A stretch of 64,000 nucleotides of DNA. Origin: Setaria digitata. Its lineage: Eukaryota; Nematoda; Chromadorea; Rhabditida; Setariidae. The stretch is taken from NCBI GenBank assembly GCA_003640385.1, contig RCAB01000204.1, positions 1-64,000 of the forward strand, given 5' to 3'. The notes below the pieces were generated by a model. That model saw nothing but the letters and a program-made list of their open reading frames with translations. It was not told the DNA's origin and ran no database searches. The position numbers and the translations under genes are program-made. Positions 13,501-25,482 of the stretch are shown here, piece after piece (position 1 is the stretch's first letter; each line of letters starts with the position of its first letter).

Positions 13501-16500
13501 TTAGAAGTAAAACTGTCGTTCGTTCCTAGAGCATTCCTGATTATTACTATTATCAATACCACTGAGAAGAATAGTATGGAAGAGAAAATGAACTATAGAA
13601 ATAGCATCAGTAATCAGAAAGTAAAACAAAGATATATTGTTCATAACATATTAGTAATAGATAATCTGTTTTTTTATAAAAAAAAAGAATGATTGTCTTA
13701 TGAAATAATAAATGAAATAATAATAATTATCAGCTGGTCCCCAAATATTTCATTGTTGAGCAGATTTCAAGTGAATATAGTCGAAAAATGTCTATGTTTT
13801 TTATTTAGCATGTTAAATAAGAATTTAAAAATATCTAGACAATTTTCTCAAATTTGAAAATATCCAAACAAAGTAGAGAAAAAAGTATAGCGGAATGATT
13901 ACAAGAATGTCAGTAGTAAGATAATAACTCTACCATGATAATAAAGACAATAATGAAAGTAATGATGAATGTGACGATAATACAAAAAGTTTGACAGTCT
14001 GAAAAAAGATAAACAATACTACAATTTGTTTATCGTTTATTCGCCAGTCATCAGTATTGTTTATTATTTTCGCTATTACTCCTCAACTACCACATTAGCT
14101 GAGCATATTTGGCATCATGATTATTTCTACCTTTGTTATTATCATCACTACTCTGGATATTACATTAATCATAATTTTGTCATAATGTTTTACTACTTCA
14201 TTACTAAGCGAACAAAAGGCTCAAAATCATTATGTTTTACTACTAAGAGAACAAGAGCTCAAACCATACTACTTGTCATTTTTGAATGATGTCGACAAAT
14301 GCCTGTCAGTTGCTGACAAGTTGCTCTTACAGACTCCTGCATCTCGAATCCATCTGAATAATTTCAGATCAATCATATCTCATTGTAACTTGTAGCTAAG
14401 CAATTTACTGGAATTTAGTGAATGACAGGTAACATAGGGTGTTACATTGATAAATGATACTTAGCATTACTTTAAACAACCTGATGTCCAAAGGATGTAT
14501 TACAATCAACAACATGACGGATACTTCAATCACGGTATTTCAATCGTCTAGTTTATTGATATTATTCTGTGATCTTGAAATCCTTTTGAAAGTTTCAATA
14601 TTTCTGATCAAAATTTAGCAAAAAAAGGCTGAAAAAAATCAGTTTGCTAAAAGATTACGATTATATTTACTATTAAATAAGTAGATTACTAAATTACTGT
14701 GTAATACTTTAAGTCAAAAAGTATGAAGGCGCGAGGGCGAGAAAAGAATCGTTGTCAAATAACAGCAATAATGGCCGCATTAGCAAAATTCTTTTCATTC
14801 TTAACATGATAAAATTTGCTAAAATTAATCGGAACCAGTTATCAGCTTATCATTTGCTCCATTATCAATTAACCATCCACATGTTATTTACTAAGTGCTA
14901 TCACTGAAAACTGATTAAGTTCAAAAAATAAATCAATGAAACTTTCCTCTGCGTGCATGTACGTGCACGCGTATTGCATCTTTGTCTCTCCCCTCCTCTC
15001 TGCCTCTCTTTTTCGTATCCTCCTTCTCTCTCGTTCTGTTGAGTACGGTAGTTTTCATTCGAATTCGATTCGAATTTTGCTTCACTCAAGCAACGCGAAA
15101 GATTGTTTATTTTGGGTAAATAAGAATTAGCAGTTGTAGATGAGATATTAGGTGACCTGTACAGACATATACACACACAGAGGTGCACCACTTCACAGGA
15201 TTGAAGATGAACTGAATCAACAACAAGAATACAAATAACACCAATACTTCGTTAAATTATATTAATATTTGCATATGTCTGTGTCCGTGTCTGTCTGTCT
15301 GTCTGTGTCTGTGTGTACCTGTCTGTGTATGCATATGTCATTCATTCAAAACTTCAGGTGTTGTTATTAGTTGTTAATGAGGGAGCAAAAAATGAACAAA
15401 GAAAAAACTTTTAGCCAATTGAAAGTTTATTTACAGAAGTGAACAATGATATCATTATTATTATTATTATTATATTACATTGACATCAATTCTTTCTCGT
15501 TCTTTGTTGATGTAACAATGATGTGAAAATCGAAGGCTAAAGTAAGCAGTTCCTTTTATAATAACAAAACTTAACACGACATGATTATGTGAGAAATCAG
15601 GATGGCCAAGTTTTGAATGATAAAGGAAAAGTAATCAAACAAAAATATGGCTGAAGCTATTTTTGATTTATACTAGATACCATATATATTCGAATTAATA
15701 TCGCATATTTTTCTGGAGATTTTTAATAAGAAATATTGGTTTTAAACTTGTATTTCAGTTTTATATTCTGAACAGTTATGAAAATGCTTGTCGACATAAA
15801 TGAGAAAAACACAACAGTACCTTAAATTGTTCTTAAATGTACCCATTTATGATGAATATTGTTTGTATACCGTCTTACATGCTAGCTCTCACACTTTCGA
15901 TTGTTAACAGTGGACAACTTCTCAAGGAAATGAATAACAATTCGCTTAATTATGTAACGGTATTTAAAAGTAGCAATTAATATTATTCACCAAAAGGATA
16001 TAAGTAATTCATACCCATCTTGAAATTTGAATATTACTTTAGTAAAGTATTAAACGAAGCATATACTATTAATGAATGCTTTCTATTTGTAATGATTTTT
16101 TCTGAAATCGCTTTTATTCTCCACCAAGACTGCTAACTGCTTTCATCAGAATCTACTCTTTAGTTTTTCTAGTAACAACATCTTTTAAGAAAATGAAATA
16201 AAGTTCATTATTATTCGGCTATATCAGATTAGAAATTTAGAACAACTTTAAATTCAATAATCAATGAATTATAAGTTGTAACTATCATATCTCCTTCCAT
16301 ACAATGAATGCAATAATATTTTAGTTTTCTAGACTTATTCTAATTAATAACAATGACAGCGATACTTGATCTTACAAATATTAATTAAGTGCAATTAAAA
16401 GGATTTTAAAAGCATGAATTAAATTCGTATATTTTTTGCTCTTAAATTTACAGCTTCTGTTTTTAAATTAAACCAATTGACAAAAATGTAATTATTTATA

Positions 16501-16999
16501 AAAAGTTAAATAGAAAAATTGTCCAGCTACACCTCAAATTAATTTAATATCAATAAAAACTGGCACGTGTGGATGGCTTTACTTTCAACTTTATGAGCAA
16601 AACTTTTTGCTTTCTTCTCTTTCATTTGTTTAAAATTCAATTTCATAAAATTTCAGCAGCGGATCCGGAGAGAGGAAGGAAGATTCGGATATATCCAGTG
16701 ACGATGGCTTATGCGATATGAAACATCAGCATCAACAGCAGCAACAACAACAACAACAACAACAACAACAGCAACAACGACAGAATCATCAACGTCAACA
16801 GTGTTCACAGCTATTTTTGAACCCCGCGATGTCGATGTCGCCAACGGTACAGGATACAAGTAGTCTTGCTACAGCTTACACTAACCAATTAGCAGTAGCA
16901 GGTGCGCCGGGATTCAATTTTGCTTACAATACACATCAATCCATGCAGTATATCCCGAGCGCTGATATGTTATATATGACTAGTTATCAGTCTTTGTGA
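10549..16999 (+). CDS. ceh-34: SIX1/2-class homeobox transcription factor
   Basis: Six exons join in phase: 10549-10580, 11134-11209, 11960-12151, 12326-12439, 12838-13001 and 16657-16999, giving 306 aa. The SIX domain (about residues 14-128) contains [24 protein letters not shown] and [20 protein letters not shown]. The homeodomain (about 130-189) starts GEETSYCF and holds [11 protein letters not shown] and [22 protein letters not shown] with the NPYPSP stretch is diagnostic of SIX1/2, not SIX3/6 or SIX4/5. Family role: nuclear DNA-binding factor with Eya co-activators; in C. elegans the class (ceh-33, ceh-34) specifies pharyngeal and other neurons. The usual K after YCF is R here. The C-terminus has about 15 consecutive Gln (residues 219-233) and a Tyr/Met-rich end. 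The short first exon encodes [10 protein letters not shown] and closes the phase exactly, but is the least certain part. Intron 5 is 3.66 kb. Confidence 0.93.
13002..16656 (+). other. Large last intron of the SIX gene
   Basis: A 3.66-kb intron separates the homeobox exon from the polyGln exon. It contains a TGTC/TG-rich microsatellite (15276-15330), a TTA repeat (15451-15476) and a hairpin-forming GCGTGCA/TGCACGC pair near 14953-14972. Short open frames here have no splice support. Enhancers would be expected in such an intron, but none can be named from sequence alone. Confidence 0.7.
15276..15330. repeat. TG/TC-rich microsatellite
   Basis: Tandem TGTC, TCTG and TG units alternate over about 55 bases, within the last SIX intron. 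Confidence 0.9.
16730..16790 (+). repeat. CAA/CAG repeat encoding polyglutamine
   Basis: A run of CAA and CAG codons, mainly nine consecutive CAA flanked by CAG, encodes about 15 Gln in the SIX protein. The mixture of codons suggests selection at protein level or an old repeat. It may vary in length between individuals. Confidence 0.95.
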
Positions 17000-18134
17000 T
17001 TAATATATTCAAGGGAAATTACTGGGAAGTTCTTATTGCCACTAAGATTTTCAGTTAACTGAAACATCAGTCATCTCAAATGATTGTCTGAAGTAATAAT
17101 GACAAACATTTCATTTCTTTAGCATGTTTACGGTTTGATACAAAGGTTTGTTAAATCAAAGGAACAAATCAGTGCAACTTTTTTAAAGAATAGTTTATAC
17201 TATTTTATACTTTGTTAAAATATCATTATTAGTGATAAGAATATAAGTGACGCTCAAGCAATAATACTCACTGTTAAAAATTATCACTTATGTTCCTAAA
17301 AGTATACGATCCTAAAAAATAATCGACTGATTTCTTTCTAACTGGCCAATGTTTGTCGTTAGTGCTTCTGTATTTCTTGTAAATGCATTTCAATCATTTT
17401 TGATTTGCGAATACTGTAAGATATTTTTATTTCCATGAATTCATAACGAAACAGTTTACATTTTCTCTTTTCTATATCATTTTTCAAAAGTGTTCGTTGA
17501 CAATTAAAAAGAAAAAAAAAATGGAAAACAAACAAAAATCTAGACAGTATCGTCGCACAGAAATTCTTCAATACTTGGATAAGTTTACTGATAAATAATA
17601 GTGCTATATCAATTTCGATATTGCTACTTTTAAGAAATGACATTGCAAAACTTAATAATGGAATTGTAAACAATGAACCAGGCGAGGTAATTAGTTATCA
17701 AGAAAATTTATATTATGGTAACTAAACTGAATTTGTGGTATTAAATACGGGCATTTAATTTACTTTCAGTTCTTAAGAACCAAAAAAATATTTTCTTAAC
17801 AGTGAGCTTGCCTGATGACATCTTCCATGACTCATATGACGGCTTGACTTCAACGGTATAAAAAAATTTTGTTTAGTCAATCATTAAACAAGTCATTAAA
17901 TTATGAAAGAACACCTATCTAGTCAAAGTTAATTTGAGACAAATAAATATAATAATAATTATAAAGAATTTGATAAATTCTGTCATTTGCACACAAATCT
18001 TTCGGGGAATAGTTAAAGCAATATAAAATTTTAGGAACTTCAAGTTCATTTTAAATTTACATATCACTTAAATATTCAACTGCCACCGTTTGTCTTCTTT
18101 GATATCGGCAGTAAAACTTGGATTTGAGCAAAAA
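17000..18134. other. Intergenic between convergent SIX and Ly6-like genes
   Basis: This stretch should hold the SIX 3' UTR and that of the minus-strand gene ending at 18135. A short open block at about 17806-17860 is coding-like on both strands, but I could not join it to anything. Confidence 0.5.
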
Positions 18135-19417
18135 TCACAAGAATTTAAATAAAAAATATATTAAAAATATTAAAAAACACATCGAAATTTTCGAAGGCGC
18201 TCTATTGCAGAGATCTTTATGGCATGCACATAATTGTACTTGATCAGAGTTTTCAAATAAGTACCTGAAAAGAGTTGTGATATCAATACGTTTAGTGTTG
18301 ATAAATAATCAACCTTCAAGAAACTAATTGATTATCTGTAGATGGCTGGGCATATTATTTGTGATGAGATAAATGCAAGTCTAGAATGATGACTGGCCAA
18401 TCGACATAAATTTTGTTTAATTTGTTAATTAGTTAAGCAACCACTGATTTGCAAATCATACGAATCTAAGTAAAAATGACGAACAAATGACGCAGAAATT
18501 AGCATTTGATTGTTTGCAATTGAACTTTGAAATTAATTACTTAATGAAACGGACCTTTCAGTAGATATGAACAAATCACGCAACCTTACAAGAGTGCATT
18601 CATTTGTGGCTCCTAATGCAGTAAGTGTTTGATTATAATGCATTATATCAGATAAGCAACCACGTAAATAGCCCTCACGGCGGCGTCCTGAAATCAAATT
18701 TTCAATTTTAAAATGTTTTAACCTTAAATGAAGTCAGACTATTGCATTAATTTACCATTAATTTTTTTGTTGTGCCAAACACATGTTTAACTTTTTTTAA
18801 ACAGTAATTTGAAAGTCTCTAAAATATAATTTCAAACGACTTAGAGTTACAGATGCAGTTTATCCTCAGACATGCTATTAAAATTGTCAATGATAACATA
18901 TCACCATCTCTGTGCATGTCAGAGGCAATATCTAAAATAGAATCTCGGCTTTCTTAATGCTTAATGTTGACTAATTAGTATCATTCAAGCCAAGTACAGC
19001 ACTAGTGGCATTCGTTTCTAATAGGCAGTGGACGATAAAAATGAAACACTAACTAAACAGAATAGCTTGACAATTTTGGCGAAAGAGATTACATTTATTC
19101 AAAAGTTCACTTTCTGCTTAGTTTTTTTTTTTCGAGGAATAATATTATTCACTTCATAAACTTTAGTAACAAAAAAAAATATACGAAAATTTGGCTCTTT
19201 CTCAATGTTTTGATTTATCGAAGCTCAGAAGATGATTGACTGCTCCGTTTCCATTTTTTTTTTTTTCCTCTCTTACAAAGATTTTAACATTTTCTTCCAT
19301 TAATATCACTGACTGCTTGTCCGCTGGGAATTCCATTTATATATATAAAATATATATATATATATATATTTTATATATATAAAATATATATTTTTTATAT
19401 ATATATACATATATATA

Positions 19418-19456
<39 letters not shown>

Positions 19457-19569
19457 TATGGTATACATAGTATACAAATTATATGGTATACATAGTATAC
19501 AAGGTATATAGTATACAAATTATAGTATANACTGACTGCTTGTCCGCTGGGAATTCCATTTATATATAT

Positions 19570-19609
<40 letters not shown>

Positions 19610-20114
19610 TATGGTATACATAGTATACAAATTATATGGTATACATAGTATACAAGGTATATAGTATACAAATTATAGTATACACATATATATATAATAT
19701 ATATATATATGTGTATACTATAATTTGTCATTTAAAAATGCTTCCTTTAGGAAATTTCTTACAGCTCTAATCATTCATGCAGTTTCAAAACTTTATTCAT
19801 TCACTGAACAGTTTAGCTATCAGACAGTTTGTTTTGCAGACAGTGAGTGTTAATGACAAAATGATATTTTATTTCTTGGAAACTTTTTGAAATGTTTAAA
19901 TGTTACCTCCGAGACGATCATTCATTTTCAATATCACACATAAATCGGAACAATTTTTCCAATTCAAAAAACGACCATCGAAACTAAAATTTGCACATTT
20001 AAATTAAAAATCTCCCAAAAATAATGAATCACAAACTTCCATGCAGCTAAAGCTGTCATTGTATGTTCAGCAGTGATCCGAGAATTCAGAACGAAGTGAA
20101 CATTACATTGAGAA
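18135..20114 (-). CDS. Ly6/uPAR three-finger GPI-type protein (5' exon missing)
   Basis: Read on the minus strand the exons are 20037-20114, 19907-19983, 18905-18931 (27 nt), 18555-18687 and 18135-18264. All four junctions close in phase and have AG and GT borders. The 147 residues seen carry the ordered cysteines of a Ly6/uPAR fold: CNVHF, KNCSDLC, GYLRGC, NEC, then LCACHKDLCN with its C-x-C-x4-LCN ending. A final hydrophobic stretch (CFLIFLIYFLFKFL) follows, as in a GPI-anchor signal. The nematode ODR-2/HOT family of neuronal surface proteins is the closest fit I can suggest; that name is inference. The first shown exon needs an upstream phase-2 exon that should carry the signal peptide and first cysteines. 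I did not find it in 20115-22600. The assembly duplication at 19308-19682 lies in its third-from-last intron. Confidence 0.7.
19308..19682. repeat. Direct duplication around a single N, through AT microsatellites
   Basis: Bases from 19308 (ACTGACTGCTTGTCCGCTGG) recur from 19531. Both copies run through TA repeats into the same GTATACAAATTATAGTATA ending (19529 and 19679). The copies differ only in the length of the TA tract, and one N (19530) separates them. This is typical of two contig ends that failed to merge across a microsatellite. Confidence 0.9.
19668..19728. repeat. Near-perfect 61-bp palindrome (hairpin)
   Basis: The left arm ACAAATTATAGTATACACAT and the right arm ATGTGTATACTATAATTTGT are reverse complements around a central TA run. 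It lies in an intron of the Ly6-like gene. Its origin could be an expanded microsatellite or an assembly fold-back. Confidence 0.85.
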
Positions 20115-22646
20115 CTAATGGGGTGAATAGATGTAATAAAATCGATTTTCCTGATCAGGAATATTAAGTTCTAGAAGTAACTCCACGCTTTGAAACACTT
20201 TAGTTTTTTTCTTTTTTTTATCACTACTGTGAAATGATATTATTTTACTGACTTGAACACGAATAGCATCTAGAAAGAGAACAGGAAGCTTGAAAAAAAC
20301 GAAATTAAGATTGATCGAATGTTAACTCTTACAATGGCTCTTCTAGCTATTTCTTCCTTTTCTAGTTCTATTTCATACATCAAATCATAATGGCAGTATT
20401 TCTTGATAAAAAAGTTTTGGAAATGATAAATTGAAATTTTCGAAACCATATTTAAACTGCTTTTCAGAATTTTTTTATTTTTTCAAAGTTACATGAAAAA
20501 GTGATGCAGTTTATTGTTTTGTTTATTTTTTAATGCATGAAAAGAAAATCAATATTTATCTTTATTGCATTAACCATTCTGGCACTGATATAATCTTTTT
20601 TTGGTTAATTGGGACGTTAAATGCTTTCATTATTGATAAATGACAATGCCTTACAAATTCTTTTTTTCACTGATAAAACTACTCACGCATAAGTTTTTTC
20701 AAAATCCGTGAGAAGACAACATTATTATTGAAATAAGAACAAAAAAAAATTTATAGCTGCAGAAATAGAAGCAATGCAAATGTGTTCGATTTTAAACTTA
20801 TAATTTTCTGTTTTCGAAGTTTCAAAGTTAGACACACCCTTCCTTATCTATTTAAGCTTTAATTAAGATCAGCATATTTCACCCTTCTCGAATCTATCTA
20901 AGTTTAGCTAAAGAGCAGCAAATTTTAAATAATTCAGCAACTTTCATATTTCCTACAACCCTTTGTTGTAATCTTAATAAAAAATTCAAGTCTTTTGACA
21001 TTCTTTTTTTTTGCCGTTCCTAAATCTGTCAGACTATTAGTAGTGGGAAAAGAAGCTGCTTTAATGAAATTTAAGGATAATTTAATGATGCGAACATCGA
21101 TATCTAGCATGAAAGGGTGAGAGACAGGAAGAAGGGGAAAAAAGAGGAAGGAAATTAGGATGTATCTGGTTAATGCGCTAAATAAGCAAGCAGCTTTAAA
21201 ATTGAATCAAATGTGGTAAATAGAAATAAATTAAGTAGTCCAGGCTACAAATATAGCCATTCCCTGGCTCTTCCTTTCCTCATTAATACGGAGAGAGAAA
21301 CGAAGACGAGGAAAAGAGAGAGAGAGAGAAGGAACTTGAGCATTTTTAGATTTATTTTCTTGAAAAAGGAGCAATTTCGGGAAAAGATATTTGAGGTTGA
21401 TTATGAAATGCAACTGAAAATGTCACCATATCTAAAAAGTGATAAATGTGAGTGACTGTGTGATAGCACAGAACGATGAGACCGATAGAAGTGTTTCTTC
21501 TTTCATCACATTTCATTTCACTTATTTCATTTCCAAATATGAGAAAGATTATAAAATCAGTCTCTTTTAATGAAATTAATATAATCATCGAAACTACTTA
21601 ATTGTCCTATTAAAACTAAAATTTATTTCGTATCATATTCTTTAACAAAATTTTATGATTTTCTCAAATAATCATAGCAATTTATTAACTGCTGGTAAAT
21701 TCAATATTGGCAGTAGCGAAAAATTTTTTTTAAATTTTCCACTAATTAAAATGTGTTTGAAGAAGTGGTTGGAAACTGGCTGAAACATAAATTTTTTAAT
21801 ACGAAATTAAAAAAGTAAAATGAAAAGATTGCACATATTATTTTTCCGTTTAAAAAATTTTGTTATTTTTTAAGAAAAAATAAAATCGGGAATCTCTTTT
21901 ATCGAGAGTTATTACGTTTGGAATTTTATAGTAAAACTGACTTATGCAAAATTTCATATTTCAAATTCATATTTCAACTGAACAAATATTTTAAAATACA
22001 TTTTCAGAACTGGAAACTTTTATTAATTCACTTTATGAAAAAACCGTTTGGTATAAATGATTTTCTTGTTCTAATTGGCATTTCAAGAACTAAAAATTAC
22101 AAAATATAAAGTTTCTAATTTTTTTTCACCAAATCTGAACAGAAATAAATTTTTCATTTATCGTTCTAATTTATAGAAGATTAATATTTAAATTTGATTC
22201 TTTTAAACTATTAAAATTGCTGCATATGTTCTGTAAATTCCAATTTCAATACCGAAGTGAGTTTTTGTTTTATATTGGATTAATTAGAAGAAATTTGCTT
22301 ACATAAAGTCAATATACAAAATAAGAGGTAAGAGAATGAAAATTTATGTATCATTAATCAGTCTGCAGTTCTTAATACTATTCAAGTCAACAATCCCTTA
22401 TTTCCTATGTGGAATAAGGTCATCCTTTTCCTAAATTGTCAAAATTTTGAGGTCATACAGGTCAAGATAAGTTACACCATCATCTAATTCTTAGCTTACA
22501 TGATAAATCACATTCTTCCTCCTCTTTTTCAAACTCTTCCCTATTAATCAGTTCTTTAAATATCAATTATATTATTATTAATTAAGGAAGGACCTTGATA
22601 AAATCATCTGTTGAAGGACTAAGACTCTCTATAATAAATTCGCAAC
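20115..22646. other. No firm gene; expected place for the Ly6 5' exon
   Basis: AT-rich, with several short open frames. A minus-strand frame of 58 codons near 20920-21105 and a plus-strand 80-codon frame at 21213-21455 have no splice or homology support. The signal-peptide exon of the Ly6-like gene should lie here or further right. Confidence 0.4.
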
Positions 22647-25482
22647 ATGTCTATTGCATTACTGCAACGAGACAATCTGCCTAGGCTGGTCTGGCTAATT
22701 TTGAAGCAAAATCAACTTAAGCAGCTGGTAAGTGATGACAAAATATAGTTGCATAATGATTTCTGATCTATATTTGTTAGAGTTATTTTTACAACAAATT
22801 TTAATTGCTTAAGCTATGACACAGAAATCAGAAATTTCGATTAATATAATTATAATGGGAAAGTTACGTGAGCTTGTGGGTAGTAATAGAGAAGAAATTG
22901 CGGTATGAACTTTAATTTCGGTTCGATTTTTTCTTATCTTTTCGTCTCAATTTCTTCAAAATTTAAATTAAGAGACGAAAAATATGCTTTCTTATTTACA
23001 TGCAGTTGGGGCTTGATTGTGAAGTAAATTTTAATGCAATAGTATCTTACGGCAGCAACTAAAAAAATTAAACTTAAAAGAAGCATATGTTAATTATTAG
23101 TTGAATTAAACAAAATTTTTTTATGCTGCAAGTGTGAGCCATTACCATAATAATTTTTTTTCTAAATATTTTTTGCAGTATTTCATTTTATTAATTCGAA
23201 TTTCACTTTTTTACCCTGGTAAAAAATATTCAACTTTGGCCAACTACAAAATTGGCAAGCTGTAAAATTTTCAAGTCTAAGAAATCTTGTTAAAATTTCA
23301 CTTCTCTCTGGCATTACCAGCTTGCTTTCATCGAAGTAGTATAAAAATAATTGAAAAGCAACTAGTCATCCAAAATAAAATTTCCTTTTTAATCTCTTTT
23401 CACTCATCATCAGAATACAGCTTAATAATGACATGGTAAAAAGCACAAGTTAGCGAAAAATTCAATAAAAATTCTATATGAGCTGTACCATAATTTTATT
23501 ACTTACAAGTCTTTAATTTTACCTTATTATCATATCATTAAAGAAAAGTGGTGCTATCAGTTCTAAAATAACTTTCTTGTTTAATATCATATTTAAAAGA
23601 ATGGAAATGAACTCTTAAATTATCACATATTACGTTTCATTTAACAGTGATATTCTGCATTTTTGATGTGAGCAACCTGATTATATAATAATTAGAAGCA
23701 AATAAGAGCCACTGACTAAATTCAATTTCTGAGTGATTTGTTGTTGCTAAGCAATGCCTAAGTAAATAGAAACGTGAAGATAAAATTATTAAAATTAATT
23801 TATAAACTAGGAATGAAATTTAAACGATTTCTTACCGACGAATCACATTTCTTTCGTTTAACCTTACAACGAATAACTGTCATTTACTTAGAAACAATTT
23901 ATTTGATGACAAAAATATATAGCTCATTTTAGTTCAGCTAAATCTGAATTTCCAACACATAATCACTATTCTTCATTTACTTCTTTTAACTTTTTTAATT
24001 GCTCTATTTCTTAAAGCGAAATATTCTTTAAATTTGAAGTACTACTCTTATAAATAAATATTTGTCACTCGTTAGATTTCAAAAGTGATTGAAATTTTCT
24101 AAAAATCAAAAGGATTGCTTTTATAAACATTTTAAAACCCTTCTCAATGATCTTGCCTTTTTCAAATTTTTGTTATTTCTGTGACTGATTAATAATGAAC
24201 AAATTTGGTTAGATTCAATAATTTCAATAAAATAGTTGAAAATGAAAAAAATTATTTGAAGTTTATATACAGACTTGATTTCTAAAAAATATTTCATTTT
24301 GCAGAGAAATTTTTTGTTTCGGGAATTTGCTGACTTTATTAATAGAAGGTGTGAAAGGCTGCGGAATAAATTATTCAGAGGCAATTTCAACTTATTCAAA
24401 ATGACATTTTAATGTTAATTTTCACCTGTTAGTTTTCAGATGGCAAATGATTTCTGCTAATTGTTAGAAGTCTTAAAAGCTTTCAATTATTAACTAAAAT
24501 ATAATATTTTCTAAAATGATGCCAAATTGGTAATAAGGAAGACTTTTTATCTGATTTAAAAAAAAAAATGGAAGCCAGAGAAGTTGGGCAAAAGAGAAGT
24601 TGAATGAAGAGTCGCTGCTTATCCTCTTAGGAATTTCAAACTTTTTAATATTGCTATATTGAGGGCTTTTTTTTAATTAGTTGAGAGTTATACGAATATC
24701 AAATTTTGGAAACCTGATGAAATCGCAAAAATTTTTTTCTCGATGACTTTCTATGAGTCTGATAAAACATTTATCAGTAAAAACAACTACGAGCCTTGTT
24801 GTGCAACAAATATACGACTCTGTATACTAGTAAAACATTAACACTGGAAAAAATTTTAAAATTTGCATATAATAAAGAATTATAATGAAAAAAAATATTT
24901 AAATCCAAATTTTCTGGCACGATCATTTATTTTTTTTAAATCAAAATCAGTAGTGAATAATTTCATAGTTTTTAAAATCAATTTCAGTTCAAAGTGTCTG
25001 AAGGTAAACTGTCTTTACTGTTAAATGACAGAGATGGAGTTTTACATGCAGCTGTTTTTATCCCAGTAATGTGTCCGATAAGTTTAAAATTTGATTTTAA
25101 TTTTCAAAAACTTTGCAAAAACACACCTGGATTGGTCGCATTTTGGTGTAAAAGACAATGGTCGTCGATACAGGTGTGATATGTACATGTACTGATGTTC
25201 CAAATATGGACTCATACAGCTGTAGCACAAAATTCGTGATGCTAAAAATGCAAATATTTTAATTACATGAATTTAAATTAGCTTAAGAAATATTTGCTGA
25301 CTTTTAAACTGTCTTTTTCAAACAATAACTACTCATCAATATATTTTGCCAGACATTTTATCCATGATACAATGTTTTTTTTTTTCAGATTAAATGTGTT
25401 TTTAAAATTTCAGTTGCATTTAAAAAACTTGGAAAATCTCTCCCCATCTTTGAAATATCAATTCTCATCAAATTTCTCTTAG
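22647..25482 (+). CDS. Small three-exon protein, 111 aa, unrecognised
   Basis: Exons are 22647-22727 (ATG, 27 codons, perfect donor GTAAGT), 24988-25173 (acceptor ATTTCAG, donor CAG|GTGTGA) and 25414-25482 (acceptor ATTTCAG, stop TAG). All introns are phase 0. The protein starts MSIALLQRDNLPRLVWLILK and contains LSLLLNDRDGVLHAAVFIPV and GLVAFWCKRQW. There is no signal peptide, and hydrophobic patches look like a folded core rather than membrane segments. If the last intron is not removed, the frame ends two codons after exon 2. I recognise no family. Confidence 0.45.
22728..24987 (+). other. Intron 1 of the 111-aa gene
   Basis: A 2.26-kb AT-rich stretch. The minus-strand frame 24121-24399 is Lys/Ile/Asn-rich and shows no coding features. 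Nothing else is supported. Confidence 0.5.

Noticed and set aside
19306..19731. 141-codon minus-strand frame rich in Ile and Tyr
   Set aside because: It is translation of TA microsatellites and spans the N, so it has no coding meaning.
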